From positions 1-14,605 of the forward strand of contig DATKMS010000476.1 in the NCBI GenBank assembly GCA_035541735.1: DNA of 14,605 bases. The letters are read 5' to 3'. Under the pieces are notes generated by a model. That model saw only the letters and a list, made by a program, of their open reading frames with translations, was not told the origin of the DNA and made no database searches. Both the position numbers and the translations under genes were made by a program. The stretch is from DATKMS01 sp035541735 (lineage in GTDB: Bacteria > Desulfobacterota > Binatia > HRBIN30). Positions 1 to 7,242 of this stretch are shown here, in pieces; position 1 is the stretch's first letter, and each line of letters opens with the position of its first letter.

Positions 1-31
1 AAACGACATCCGCTTCTTGCGGCAGTTCTAG
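1..31 (+). CDS. pheS: Phenylalanyl-tRNA synthetase alpha subunit, C-terminal end (partial)
   Basis: Only the last nine codons and a TAG stop (29-31) are present. They read NDIRFLRQF, which matches the conserved C-terminal end of PheS, the catalytic alpha subunit of the alpha2-beta2 phenylalanyl-tRNA synthetase. The stop lies 18 nt before the ATG of pheT, the usual pheS-pheT operon order. The gene continues upstream of the window. The call rests on this short tail plus the pheT neighbour. Confidence 0.85.
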   Translation, partial: NDIRFLRQF

Positions 32-49
32 CGACGCGCAGATTTCGCA

Positions 50-2446
50 ATGAAAGTCACGTGGAACTGGCTGCGCGAGTTCGTCGACCTGGAGCTGTCG
101 GTGACGCAACTGGCGGACCGCCTGACCATGGCCGGACTCGAAGTGGAGTCGGTCGAGGAGACGGGGCGCGAGCTTCGCAGCGTGGTGTGCGCCGAGCTCG
201 TGCGGGTGCACCCGCACCCGCAGGCGGACCGTCTCAGCATATGCGAGGTGCGCCCGGGTAGTGACACGACCGTGACCGTCGTGTGTGGCGCGACCAATCT
301 GCGCGCCGGTGATCGCGTTGCTTACGCGGCACCTGGATCCTCATTGCCCGACGGTAGGACGATTGCGACGACGGAGGTCCGCGGCGTGGCGTCGGCGGGG
401 ATGTTGTGCTCCGAGGCCGAGTTGGGGATCGGACCCGACGCCTCCGGTATTTTGATTTTGCCGAGCGATGCGGCGATCGGCGAGCGCCTTGCTGTGGTGC
501 TCGGGCTCGCGGATACGGTCCTGGAAATCGCCATCACGCCCAACCGCGGCGATTGTCTGAGTATCCTGGGACTCGCCCGTGAGATTGCCGCGCTCACGGG
601 GCAGCGCTTGCGCCGCCAGCGCCTGGCGGTGCGCGAGTCCGACGCGCCGGCCGCGGCGCTGATCGCCATCCGCATTGCCGATCCGGATCTCTGCAACCGC
701 TACGTCGGGCGGGTCTTCACGGACGTGACGATCGCGCCCTCCCCGGCGTGGATGCAGCATCGCTTGCGCGCCGTGGGCATGCGGCCGCTCAACAACGTGG
801 TCGACGTCACCAACTACGTCATGCTGGAGCGCGGCCAACCGTTGCATGCCTTCGACTACGACCGCCTGCCGAGCCCGGAGATCCTCGTGCGCCGCGCCGG
901 CGGCGACACCCGCTTCACCACGCTCGACGGCCAGGAACGTGCGCTCTCGCCTGACGATCTGCTGATCACCAGTGCCAACGTGCCCGTCGCCATCGCCGGA
1001 GTGATGGGCGGTGCCGACACCGAGGTCACGGACCGCACGCGGCGTGTCTTGCTCGAGAGCGCCTGGTTTGCGCCCAGCAGCGTGCGGCGCACCGCGCGGC
1101 GCTTGGGCTTGCGCACGGAAGCGTCGTACCGCTTCGAACGCACCACCGACATCGACGGCGTGCCGCTTGCCGCAGACCGCGCCGCGCTGCTGATCGCACG
1201 GCTCGGCGCCGCCACTGTCACACGCGGCCGAGTGGATGCCTATCCCTCGGCGCAGCCGCCGGCACCGATCTCGTTGCGCCTCAAACGCGTCGACGAGTTG
1301 CTGGGCATGACCATCACCCGCACCGAAGTCACGGCACGCTTGAAGTCGTTGGGGCTCAGCGTGTCGTCGGCAACCGGAGGCACCCTGACCGTGGTCCCGC
1401 CCTCGTACCGGTCAGACCTGACACGCGAGATCGACTTGATCGAGGAGGTCGTGCGGCTCGGCGGGTACGAGAACGTGCCGGCCACCTTACCCCAGTGCGT
1501 GCTCGCCGCAAGCGTGGAGGGGCCGGGCGTGCGCGCCCAGCGGGACCTCAAGCGTTTGCTCACTGCGTTGGGGCTCAGTGAAGCCGTGCTGCTGAGTTTC
1601 TGCTCGCGACGTCTGAACGCGCTGTTTCCCGGGCTCGAAGCGCACGCTCCGCCGGTCACGATCCTCAATCCGGTCACGCAGGAGGAGCCCGAGATGCGCC
1701 TCAGCTTGCTGCCCGGGTTGCTGCACGCGCTGCATGACAATCGCGGTCATGGTGCCGCCGACGCGGCGCTGTTCTGCCTCGGCAAAGTGTTTTGGAGTGC
1801 GCACACGTTCAAAGAAGGCCTGCGGCTCGCTGCGGCAATCTCTCGGAAGATTCCAACGGCAGGGCTGGGCGGTAGCGCAACGGCTGAGTTCACCGACGTC
1901 AAGGGCTTGGTCGAGGCTGTTACAGATGTCCTCGCTATCCCGGAGCCACGTTGGGTCCCGGCGACCGATCTGACCGCGTTCCATCCCGGCAAGACGGCGC
2001 ACCTCGAGATCGCCGGCCGTTCCCTCGGTATCGTGGGCTGCTTGCACCCGGCGGTCGAGGAAGAACTTGAAATAACCGGACCTTGCTGGATATTCGAACT
2101 TGACTTGGAGCGTTTGCTTGAGTATTGTCCGCGCCGCACTATCTACAAAGATCTTCCACGATTTCCTGTGGTTGTGCGAGATCTAGCGGTTGTGAGTGAG
2201 GCGAGCTTTGCATCTGACCAAGTGAGTCGTTTCGTCAAGGCATGGACCGGGGGGCAACCGTTGATCGAGGACGTATTCTTGTTCGATCAGTACGTCGGAC
2301 CGCCCATTCCTCCGGGCAAAAAGAGCCTTGCGTACTCCATCTGCTATCGCGCCCCGGATCGCACGCTGACCGATACCGAGGTGAACGAGTTGCACGGTCG
2401 CTTGATTGCGGCTGTGCGCGAATCATTACAGGTTGAACCGCGCTAA
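50..2446 (+). CDS. pheT: Phenylalanine--tRNA ligase beta subunit
   Basis: The 798-residue product has the normal length and layout of bacterial PheT, which joins PheS in a cytoplasmic heterotetramer that charges tRNA-Phe. Visible parts are the N-terminal MKVTWNWLREFVDL start; an EMAP/OB-type tRNA-binding domain (about 40-150, with HPHPQADRL at 54-62); the ITPNRGDCLS motif near 162-171; the B3/B4 domain (about 210-390, NNVVDVTNYV and QPLHAFDYD), which in the family edits misacylated Tyr-tRNA; the B5 domain (about 405-480, IDLIEEVVRLGGYENVP); the catalytic-like core (about 490-690); and a ferredoxin-fold anticodon-binding domain (about 700 to the end). The start is the first ATG after pheS. No strong Shine-Dalgarno is visible, so translational coupling with pheS is likely. 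No residue anomalies were noticed. Confidence 0.98.
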   Translation: MKVTWNWLREFVDLELSVTQLADRLTMAGLEVESVEETGRELRSVVCAELVRVHPHPQADRLSICEVRPGSDTTVTVVCGATNLRAGDRVAYAAPGSSLPDGRTIATTEVRGVASAGMLCSEAELGIGPDASGILILPSDAAIGERLAVVLGLADTVLEIAITPNRGDCLSILGLAREIAALTGQRLRRQRLAVRESDAPAAALIAIRIADPDLCNRYVGRVFTDVTIAPSPAWMQHRLRAVGMRPLNNVVDVTNYVMLERGQPLHAFDYDRLPSPEILVRRAGGDTRFTTLDGQERALSPDDLLITSANVPVAIAGVMGGADTEVTDRTRRVLLESAWFAPSSVRRTARRLGLRTEASYRFERTTDIDGVPLAADRAALLIARLGAATVTRGRVDAYPSAQPPAPISLRLKRVDELLGMTITRTEVTARLKSLGLSVSSATGGTLTVVPPSYRSDLTREIDLIEEVVRLGGYENVPATLPQCVLAASVEGPGVRAQRDLKRLLTALGLSEAVLLSFCSRRLNALFPGLEAHAPPVTILNPVTQEEPEMRLSLLPGLLHALHDNRGHGAADAALFCLGKVFWSAHTFKEGLRLAAAISRKIPTAGLGGSATAEFTDVKGLVEAVTDVLAIPEPRWVPATDLTAFHPGKTAHLEIAGRSLGIVGCLHPAVEEELEITGPCWIFELDLERLLEYCPRRTIYKDLPRFPVVVRDLAVVSEASFASDQVSRFVKAWTGGQPLIEDVFLFDQYVGPPIPPGKKSLAYSICYRAPDRTLTDTEVNELHGRLIAAVRESLQVEPR

Positions 2447-2458
2447 GGCACATACATC

Positions 2459-2465
2459 GGGAGGG
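2459..2465 (+). promoter_or_regulatory. Ribosome binding site of ihfA, favouring the GTG start
   Basis: GGGAGGG ends 7 nt before the GTG at 2473 and 13 nt before the in-frame ATG at 2479. The spacing favours initiation at GTG, giving a product that begins MTMTKGD. The site lies in the 26-nt gap after pheT. Confidence 0.65.
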
Positions 2466-2472
2466 TCCCGGC

Positions 2473-2760
2473 GTGACGATGACCAAAGGCGACATTGTCG
2501 AGCGTATCTACGAGAAGGTGGGATTCTCGAAGAAGGAAGCCAGCGATGTTGTCGAGTCGATCTTCGAGATCATCAAGAGCCGTCTCGATCACGGCGAGAA
2601 AGTGAAGATCTCGGGGTTCGGGAATTTCGTCGTCAACCGCAAGCGCCCGCGCAAGGGTCGTAATCCGCAGACCGGCGATGAGATCACCATCTCCGGGCGC
2701 ACGGTCCTCACGTTCAAGGCCAGTCAGGTTCTGAAGAAAAGCATGAACCCCGGACCGTAG
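2473..2760 (+). CDS. ihfA: Integration host factor alpha subunit (HU/IHF family DNA-bending protein)
   Basis: The 95-residue protein has a complete HU/IHF fold. It starts with the TKGDIVERIYEKVGFSKKEA helices, followed by the family signature (KISGFGNFVVNRK at 45-57) and the beta-arm KGRNPQTGDEI (61-71), whose proline intercalates into DNA. The position directly after pheT and the sequence favour IHF alpha over HU. IHF is normally an alpha-beta heterodimer that bends DNA sharply at promoters, origins and recombination sites; the beta gene is not in the window. The start chosen is GTG 2473 because of the GGGAGGG spacing; ATG 2479 would remove two residues. It lies 26 nt after pheT and 3 nt before the next gene, so the three genes are probably one transcript. 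Confidence 0.93.
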   Translation: MTMTKGDIVERIYEKVGFSKKEASDVVESIFEIIKSRLDHGEKVKISGFGNFVVNRKRPRKGRNPQTGDEITISGRTVLTFKASQVLKKSMNPGP

Positions 2761-2763
2761 AGC

Positions 2764-3132
2764 GTGAGCGTGGCCGACGCCAAGCCCCAACTGCCGGACA
2801 AGCTGTACTTCAAGATCGGTGAGGTCGCGGCAATCGTCGGCGTGCCAGCCTACGTGCTGCGCTACTGGGAGAGCGAGTTCAGCATCGTCCGGCCGAGCAA
2901 GAGTCGCTCGCGGCACCGCCTCTACCGGCGGCGCGACGTCGAGACTCTCCTGCAGATCAAGCGCCTGCTGCACGATGAACGCTTCACCATCGAAGGCGCA
3001 CGCAAACGGCTCAAGACACTGCAAAAGGAAGAGCGCCAGCAAGCGGAATTGCCCCTGGGTGACCGCGCCTACCGGACCGTGCTCAGCCAGTTGCGCAAGG
3101 AGATTGAATCGCTGCACCGCATGCTGACCTGA
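2764..3132 (+). CDS. MerR-family winged-helix transcriptional regulator
   Basis: The 122-residue protein has an N-terminal MerR-type winged helix-turn-helix: YFKIGEVAAIVGVPAYVLRYW at about 15-35, a basic wing (SRSRHRLYRRRDVE, 47-60), then the helix pair QIKRLLHDERFTIEGARKRL (64-83). A short coiled coil follows (about 84-120) as a likely dimerisation helix. There is no C-terminal cysteine cluster or ligand domain, so this is the small effector-less MerR type that often follows ihfA in deltaproteobacterial pheST-ihfA clusters. Its target is unknown. The start is GTG at 2764, 3 nt after the ihfA stop; a second in-frame GTG at 2770 is possible. The lack of a clear own ribosome site suggests coupling to ihfA. 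Confidence 0.9.
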   Translation: MSVADAKPQLPDKLYFKIGEVAAIVGVPAYVLRYWESEFSIVRPSKSRSRHRLYRRRDVETLLQIKRLLHDERFTIEGARKRLKTLQKEERQQAELPLGDRAYRTVLSQLRKEIESLHRMLT

Positions 3133-3137
3133 GGCCG

Positions 3138-3164
3138 CGATTGCTGTCAGGAAAATAGCGATCG
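3138..3164 (+). other. Stem-loop downstream of the merR-like gene (weak terminator candidate)
   Basis: CGATTGCT (3138-3145) can pair with AGCGATCG (3157-3164), 8 bp including one G-U, around an 11-nt loop. It starts 5 nt after the merR-like stop. No T-tract follows, so it is at best a weak intrinsic terminator or an RNA 3' end structure. Confidence 0.3.
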
Positions 3165-3266
3165 GACAACAAAAGCGAACAACCGTCTCGGTCGAGGCAA
3201 GCCTGGCGCTGGGAGTTTATGGCATATCCGTTGCTGCTGACTGGTAGCGACGGGGAGTGATCACGG

Positions 3267-3620
3267 ATGGCACTGCACACGGTGCGCGAGCCCTCGGCGA
3301 GCGAACTCGTCTTCAGTCTGTTGCGGACGTTGATGACGGGTTATCAGCTGTGGGGAGCTGTTTGTGGCTTGGGTCTGGCCGAGTTGGCAGCGGCGTTGCA
3401 CACCACCGATGGCCGCATCGCCACGGCGTTGCACTTCCTGTCCGGGGAGGGGCTGGTCTGCGTGGATGAAGTGGCGGGGACGGTTCGATTGAGTGATTCC
3501 GGAGCCCGTCATTTCCTGTGCCCGCTCGACGCCTCAGAAGGCAGGCGGCGGCGTGGTTGTGTTTCGCCGAGCAACATGGCACTAGGAGCGTACGCCGCGC
3601 GTTGCTGGCGCAGGCATTGA
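3267..3620 (+). CDS. Small winged-helix-like protein of unknown function
   Basis: The product has 117 residues. Residues about 11-85 read as a small winged helix: an amphipathic helix (SELVFSLLRTLM), the turn-helix GLAELAAALHTTDGRIATALHFL (36-58), then a two-strand wing GLVCVDEVAGTVRLSDSGARHFL (62-84), as in MarR or methyltransferase-type dimerisation/HTH domains. The tail (85-117) is Arg-rich (EGRRRRG, CWRRH), without a recognisable domain, and looks truncated or degenerate. The start is ATG 3267, with GGGGAG (3252-3257) 9 nt upstream. The TGA stop lies 3 nt before tRNA-Pro. A DNA-binding role is inferred from fold appearance only. It could also be the surviving N-terminus of a longer SAM-dependent methyltransferase, whose dimerisation domains look like this. 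Confidence 0.55.
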   Translation: MALHTVREPSASELVFSLLRTLMTGYQLWGAVCGLGLAELAAALHTTDGRIATALHFLSGEGLVCVDEVAGTVRLSDSGARHFLCPLDASEGRRRRGCVSPSNMALGAYAARCWRRH

Positions 3621-3623
3621 TTT

Positions 3624-3697
3624 CGGGGCGTGGCGCAGACTGGTAGCGCACTCGCTTGGGGTGCGAGTGGTCGTGGGTTCAAATCCCGCCGCCCCGA
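3624..3697 (+). tRNA. tRNA-Pro, anticodon GGG
   Basis: A full cloverleaf can be folded. The acceptor stem is CGGGGCG (3624-3630) with CGCCCCG (3690-3696) and discriminator A at 3697. The D-arm contains TGGTAGCGCA. The anticodon stem CTCGC/GCGAG encloses the loop TTGGGGT, which places GGG at the anticodon. The T-arm is GTGGG/CCCGC around TTCAAAT. C1-G72 is typical of bacterial tRNA-Pro. The 3' CCA is not encoded and must be added by the nucleotidyltransferase. It decodes CCC and CCU. It follows the small winged-helix gene by 3 nt. Confidence 0.96.
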
Positions 3698-3828
3698 CTC
3701 TTCCCTTCACCAGCGCAGGAGGCGATAGCTGTCACCCGAAGCCGCCGCGTCCAGACTAGGCGCAGTCGGTCCTTGGTGGTAGAAGGGTCCAACGAGAGCT
3801 GAGCGGTGCAAAGGCGGTGGGAGGATCA

Positions 3829-4149
3829 ATGCCCTGTTGCGCGTTCGCAGCCTTCCTCTTCAGCCAACTGATCGTTGGATGTGCCGCAGTGAGGCGCCTC
3901 GTGCTCGGGGCGCATGCGCGGACCCGAGTACCGCGTAACGCGGCCGTCGAGTGGCGACTCGTGGAGTCCGCCGGTGCCACGGCGGCAGCGCTTCGACCGA
4001 CGCTGCTGCGTCCGCGCCGCTGGTCGATGCCGGCTTTTGCACTGGCGGCACTGATCGAGTTGGCGCTGCTCTTTGGCGCGATCTACAGCGTGCGCACGCA
4101 TCTCGCGCACGTGCACCACGAGCCGGTCGACGCAAGCATCCCTCACTGA
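3829..4149 (+). CDS. Small two-helix membrane protein of unknown function, upstream of the LDI-like gene
   Basis: The product has 106 residues with two hydrophobic segments: an N-terminal one (CCAFAAFLFSQLIVGCAAV, about 3-21) and one near residues 70-87 (FALAALIELALLFGAIYSV). The basic linker between them (RR, RTRVPR, RPRR) probably lies in the cytoplasm, so the protein may be a hairpin with the His-containing tail (HLAHVHHEP) outside. ATG 3829 is chosen because GGGAGG (3819-3824) precedes it; an in-frame GTG at 3817 lies upstream of part of that site. It ends 16 nt before the LDI-like gene on the same strand, so the two are probably co-transcribed and may form a membrane complex (inference). 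I do not recognise the family. Confidence 0.6.
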   Translation: MPCCAFAAFLFSQLIVGCAAVRRLVLGAHARTRVPRNAAVEWRLVESAGATAAALRPTLLRPRRWSMPAFALAALIELALLFGAIYSVRTHLAHVHHEPVDASIPH

Positions 4150-4165
4150 TTTGCGGCAGGCGCAG

Positions 4166-6100
4166 ATGACCACCTTGTCACACGACATCGCAAGCACACA
4201 GGCACTCGCGGCTCCCCTGATTCGCAAGGAGCGCAGCACTGGACCGGTCACCGCGGCGCGCCAGAGACGGGCCGCGCTCATCTACGTGACGATGTGCCTC
4301 GTTGGCCTGCTGCCGTTGTTCGCCGGGATGTCGGCCGGCGCACGCGCTGCTGGCCTCGGGTTGTGGTTTCCAGGAGCCGGGTTCCTGGCCGTAGGAGGCT
4401 GGGCACTCCTGCTGCTGCCCGTAACCTTGGCGTTGTTTGCCGTGGCGCTCTTTGCCTGGTTCGGCTCCGGGATGGTCGTGGCGCCGATCATCGTCTGGAT
4501 GGGCGCGGCGCTGGTGGCCGGGTCGATGGCACGCGGAGACATCGCGACCGCCTCGCCCTACGCCGTTCCCGCGCTGGTGGCGCTGGCGTGCGGCTACGTG
4601 TATCGCCGCACACGCAGTCTGAAGAGAGCTGGTCGCGCTAAGCTCGACGAGCGCAATCGCTACCTGCCTTCGGCCGTCGCCGAGGTGATCGAGCGCGCCA
4701 CACCGGTCGCACCAGAGACGGACCGTGAACTGACATCAGAAGACCTCGCGGCGCTCCGCTACGTGCTCGACCGCGCGCTCCAGCCGGTCGGGGAACTGGG
4801 CGGCTTCGACAAGATCGACCAGTTCCAAACCGCGTCGCTGCGCTACCAACTCAACCACCTCGGCTACACCCTGGCGCTGGCGCAATGCCACTACACGCCG
4901 AGCTTTCATGGCTATCTGTCGCAGGCGCAGCGCAATCTCATCGAACAGTACCTGCAGAAGCCGATCTGGAACTACTGGGTGTACGAGTCGGCGTGGGGCC
5001 ATCTGAACTTCACCGACCCCGATCCGGCGAGCAAGGACAACATCATGCTGACGGGTTGGTTCGGCCTGCACGTCGGCATGTACACTTCAGCCAGCGGTGA
5101 TCGACGCTACGCCGAGCCGGCTAGCCTCACCTTCCGCCTCAGCCGCCGCCGGGCGTTTCATCACGACCTGCACAGCCTGGAGCGCTCGGTGCTGCAGAAC
5201 TTTCAGGACTCCGAGTTCTGCCTCTACCCCTGTGAACCCAATTGGATCTACCCGATCTGCAATCATTACGGGATGACATCGCTCACCCTCTACGACCGCC
5301 TGTTTGGGACGTCGTACGCGAGCCTCACCCTCAACCGCTGGCTCGACAGCCTTGATCGGGAGTTCACCGACGACAGCGGCAGTGTCATTGGGTTGCGTTC
5401 CGCCCTGACGGGGATCCGCTTCCCGTTCCCCGCCGCGGAAGCTGGGTTCGCGGACTTCACCAATTGCTTCGCACCGGAACGTGCGCGTCGCATGTGGGCT
5501 GTGGCGCGGCACGATATCGAGCCGTTGCTCACCAAGGACGAGGCGGGCAACGCGAGGGTTACGTTGCCGGGCGACGGTTTCGACCTCGGCAACTACCGCC
5601 GGGGCTGGGCGGGCGTGTATGCAACGATTTTGAATGCCGCCCACGAGTTCGGCGACGAGGAGATCGCCGCGGCCGCGCAGCATAGTTTGGATCGTGACTG
5701 CGGGCGACGTGACGATGGCGGGATCTTGCGTTACACGCAGGCGTCGAATCTCTCGAACACCTTTGCCGTGCGCGCGCGCATCGTTCGGCGCGACGATTTC
5801 CGCAATGCCGTCACCAAAGGTCCGCCGGCTTGCGTCTCCGCCGGGCCGATCCTCGCCGCGGCAAAGTATCCCGATGTGCTGGTGTCGCGGGCCCGCAGTC
5901 ACGGCGACACCCTCGACCTCGTCCTCTACCCCGGGGCGCAACCCGGCGCGCAGAAGTTGCGTATCGAGCAGCTCCGGCCGAACGCGCAGTACGCGCTGAG
6001 CGGAGCGAGTGAAGGAGTCTGCCGCGCCGATGAGACGGGCGCGGCCGCGATCGTGGTGGACCTGCGGGGCCGCACGCCGGTGCAGATCGCCTTGTGCTGA
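4166..6100 (+). CDS. Membrane-anchored linalool dehydratase/isomerase-like protein
   Basis: The protein has 644 residues from ATG 4166, 16 nt after the previous gene with GCAGG 5 nt upstream. Residues 1-150 hold about four hydrophobic segments (about 36-56, 62-85, 86-118, 128-145). A linker (150-195) leads to an alpha-barrel domain (about 195-550) resembling linalool dehydratase/isomerase (LDI) of Castellaniella. Shared marks, compared from memory, are DNIMLTG (291-297) against ENIMYKG, GDRRY (311-315), CEPNWIYPIC (356-365, with the two LDI cysteines at the same 9-residue spacing) and LYDRLFGTSY (375-384) followed by WLD. LDI's active-site His just after NIMYKG aligns with Trp298, and its Asp39/Tyr45 segment is not clearly kept, so the reaction probably differs. 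Residues 556-644 form a beta-rich C-terminal extension. LDI itself is a soluble periplasmic protein of about 400 residues, so the membrane fusion is notable. Substrate unknown. Confidence 0.82.
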   Translation: MTTLSHDIASTQALAAPLIRKERSTGPVTAARQRRAALIYVTMCLVGLLPLFAGMSAGARAAGLGLWFPGAGFLAVGGWALLLLPVTLALFAVALFAWFGSGMVVAPIIVWMGAALVAGSMARGDIATASPYAVPALVALACGYVYRRTRSLKRAGRAKLDERNRYLPSAVAEVIERATPVAPETDRELTSEDLAALRYVLDRALQPVGELGGFDKIDQFQTASLRYQLNHLGYTLALAQCHYTPSFHGYLSQAQRNLIEQYLQKPIWNYWVYESAWGHLNFTDPDPASKDNIMLTGWFGLHVGMYTSASGDRRYAEPASLTFRLSRRRAFHHDLHSLERSVLQNFQDSEFCLYPCEPNWIYPICNHYGMTSLTLYDRLFGTSYASLTLNRWLDSLDREFTDDSGSVIGLRSALTGIRFPFPAAEAGFADFTNCFAPERARRMWAVARHDIEPLLTKDEAGNARVTLPGDGFDLGNYRRGWAGVYATILNAAHEFGDEEIAAAAQHSLDRDCGRRDDGGILRYTQASNLSNTFAVRARIVRRDDFRNAVTKGPPACVSAGPILAAAKYPDVLVSRARSHGDTLDLVLYPGAQPGAQKLRIEQLRPNAQYALSGASEGVCRADETGAAAIVVDLRGRTPVQIALC

Positions 6101-6112
6101 ACCGCAGATGAA

Positions 6113-6143
6113 AGCGGGGACCCGCTGCTAGCGGATCCCCGTT
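6113..6143. terminator. Stem-loop between convergent genes, probable bidirectional terminator
   Basis: An inverted repeat runs 6115-6126 against 6130-6141: CGGGGA pairs with TCCCCG and CCGCT with AGCGG around a GCT loop, with one C-A mismatch. It extends two further base pairs (one of them G-T) to 6113/6143. It sits in the 54-nt gap between the LDI-like stop and the dehydrogenase stop. The T-tract is minimal: three T on the minus strand, none on plus. Termination strength is therefore uncertain. Confidence 0.6.
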
Positions 6144-6154
6144 GGCGAGGTCGC

Positions 6155-7231
6155 TCAGGCGATGACGCTGCGGATGACTTCGCCCGCTTCCATGGCGCGG
6201 AAGGCGTCGTTGACGCCCTCGAGCTTGATGGTCTTCGACACCATCGAGCCGATATCCAGGCGGCGGGTTTCAATCAACTCGACGAAGCGCGGGAAGTCGC
6301 GCCGCACCTGTGCCGAGCCGTACTTACACCCCTTCACCGTCTTCTGCTCGAAGAAGATACCAAAGGCCGGCAGGGTGAACTGCGCGTCGAAGCGCGCCAT
6401 CCCGACGATGATGACCTCGCCGCCGCGCCGCGCCAGGTTGTAGGTGGTGAGGATGGTCTCCGGAAGACCGATCACCTCGAATGCGTAGTCGGCGCCGCGG
6501 CCGCCGGTGAGCGCCTTGACCTGGTCGACCGGGTCGCCCTGGGACGGGTCAACGACGTCGGTCGCGCCGAGCTTGGTCGCGGTCTTGCGCTTCAGCTCCT
6601 GCGGATCGATGGCGATGATGCGGCCGGCGCCAGCGATGCGCGCCCCCTGGATCACCGCCTGACCGACCCCACCGCAGCCGAGGACGGCGACACTCGCCCC
6701 CGGCCTGATCTTCGCGGTGTTGAGTGCCGCGCCCACACCGGTGGTGACGCCGCAACCGATCAGGGCAAGCTGTGCGTCGGGCAGTTCGGTCTCCACCTTC
6801 ACCACCGACGATTCGTCGACTGTCATGACGTCGGAGAATGTGCCGAGGCCGGTCATGCAGAAGTACATGCTGCCGTCCGGCCGCGTGCCGCGGGTTGTCA
6901 TCGAGACTTCGTTCTCCCGCTCACACAGTTCGGACTGATCGCGCAGGCAGTGCCAGCAGGCGCCACAGGCGGGCACGAACGAGGCAACGACGCGGTCGCC
7001 CTTCTTCACCCGCGACACTTCGGCACCGACTTCGACGACGCGCCCGGCGCCCTCGTGACCGAGCACCATTCCGGGCGGCACGGGAACGTAGCCGCGCATG
7101 ATGGACAGATCCGAATGGCAGACGCCACTTGCGCCGACCTCGACGAGGACGTCGCGCGGTCCGGGCGGATTGGGCTTCAGTTGCTCGATGGCAAGGCTGG
7201 TAGCATCACCGACATAGACAGCAGCTCTCAT
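6155..7231 (-). CDS. Zinc-dependent alcohol dehydrogenase, class III-like MDR family
   Basis: The product has 358 residues from the ATG at 7231. All zinc ligands of the medium-chain dehydrogenase family are present. Catalytic zinc: C38 (GVCHSD), H59-E60 (GHE) and C160 (GCGVTTG). Structural zinc: C89, C92, C95 and C103 (CGACWHCLRDQSELC). The Rossmann motif GCGGVGQ (185-191) with D209 at the end of beta-2 (IIAIDP) indicates NAD preference. It resembles the broad class III-like group that includes mycobacterial alcohol dehydrogenases and geraniol dehydrogenase relatives. A formaldehyde/glutathione role cannot be assigned. It should oxidise a primary alcohol to an aldehyde in the cytoplasm. It is convergent to the LDI-like gene and divergent from the His-rich membrane protein. 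Substrate unknown. Confidence 0.92.
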   Translation of the reverse strand: MRAAVYVGDATSLAIEQLKPNPPGPRDVLVEVGASGVCHSDLSIMRGYVPVPPGMVLGHEGAGRVVEVGAEVSRVKKGDRVVASFVPACGACWHCLRDQSELCERENEVSMTTRGTRPDGSMYFCMTGLGTFSDVMTVDESSVVKVETELPDAQLALIGCGVTTGVGAALNTAKIRPGASVAVLGCGGVGQAVIQGARIAGAGRIIAIDPQELKRKTATKLGATDVVDPSQGDPVDQVKALTGGRGADYAFEVIGLPETILTTYNLARRGGEVIIVGMARFDAQFTLPAFGIFFEQKTVKGCKYGSAQVRRDFPRFVELIETRRLDIGSMVSKTIKLEGVNDAFRAMEAGEVIRSVIA

Positions 7232-7237
7232 TGGCAT

Positions 7238-7242
7238 CCTCC
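7238..7242 (-). promoter_or_regulatory. Ribosome binding site of the alcohol dehydrogenase, deciding its start
   Basis: GGAGG on the minus strand abuts the first in-frame ATG (7237) with no spacer but lies 6 nt before the second ATG (7231). The second ATG, giving MRAAVYVGD, is therefore the likely start and fits the usual N-terminus of the family. Confidence 0.75.

Noticed and set aside
3698..3828. Promoter or small RNA between tRNA-Pro and the small membrane protein gene
   Set aside because: A promoter is expected here, but no convincing -35/-10 pair or stable structure was seen.
4073..4165. Upstream extension of the LDI-like frame
   Set aside because: It overlaps the small membrane protein gene in another frame, and ATG 4166 has a ribosome site and a sensible N-terminus.
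5087..5941. 284-residue minus-strand open frame
   Set aside because: It is antisense to the well-supported LDI-like gene and has no recognisable domain; high GC produces such frames.
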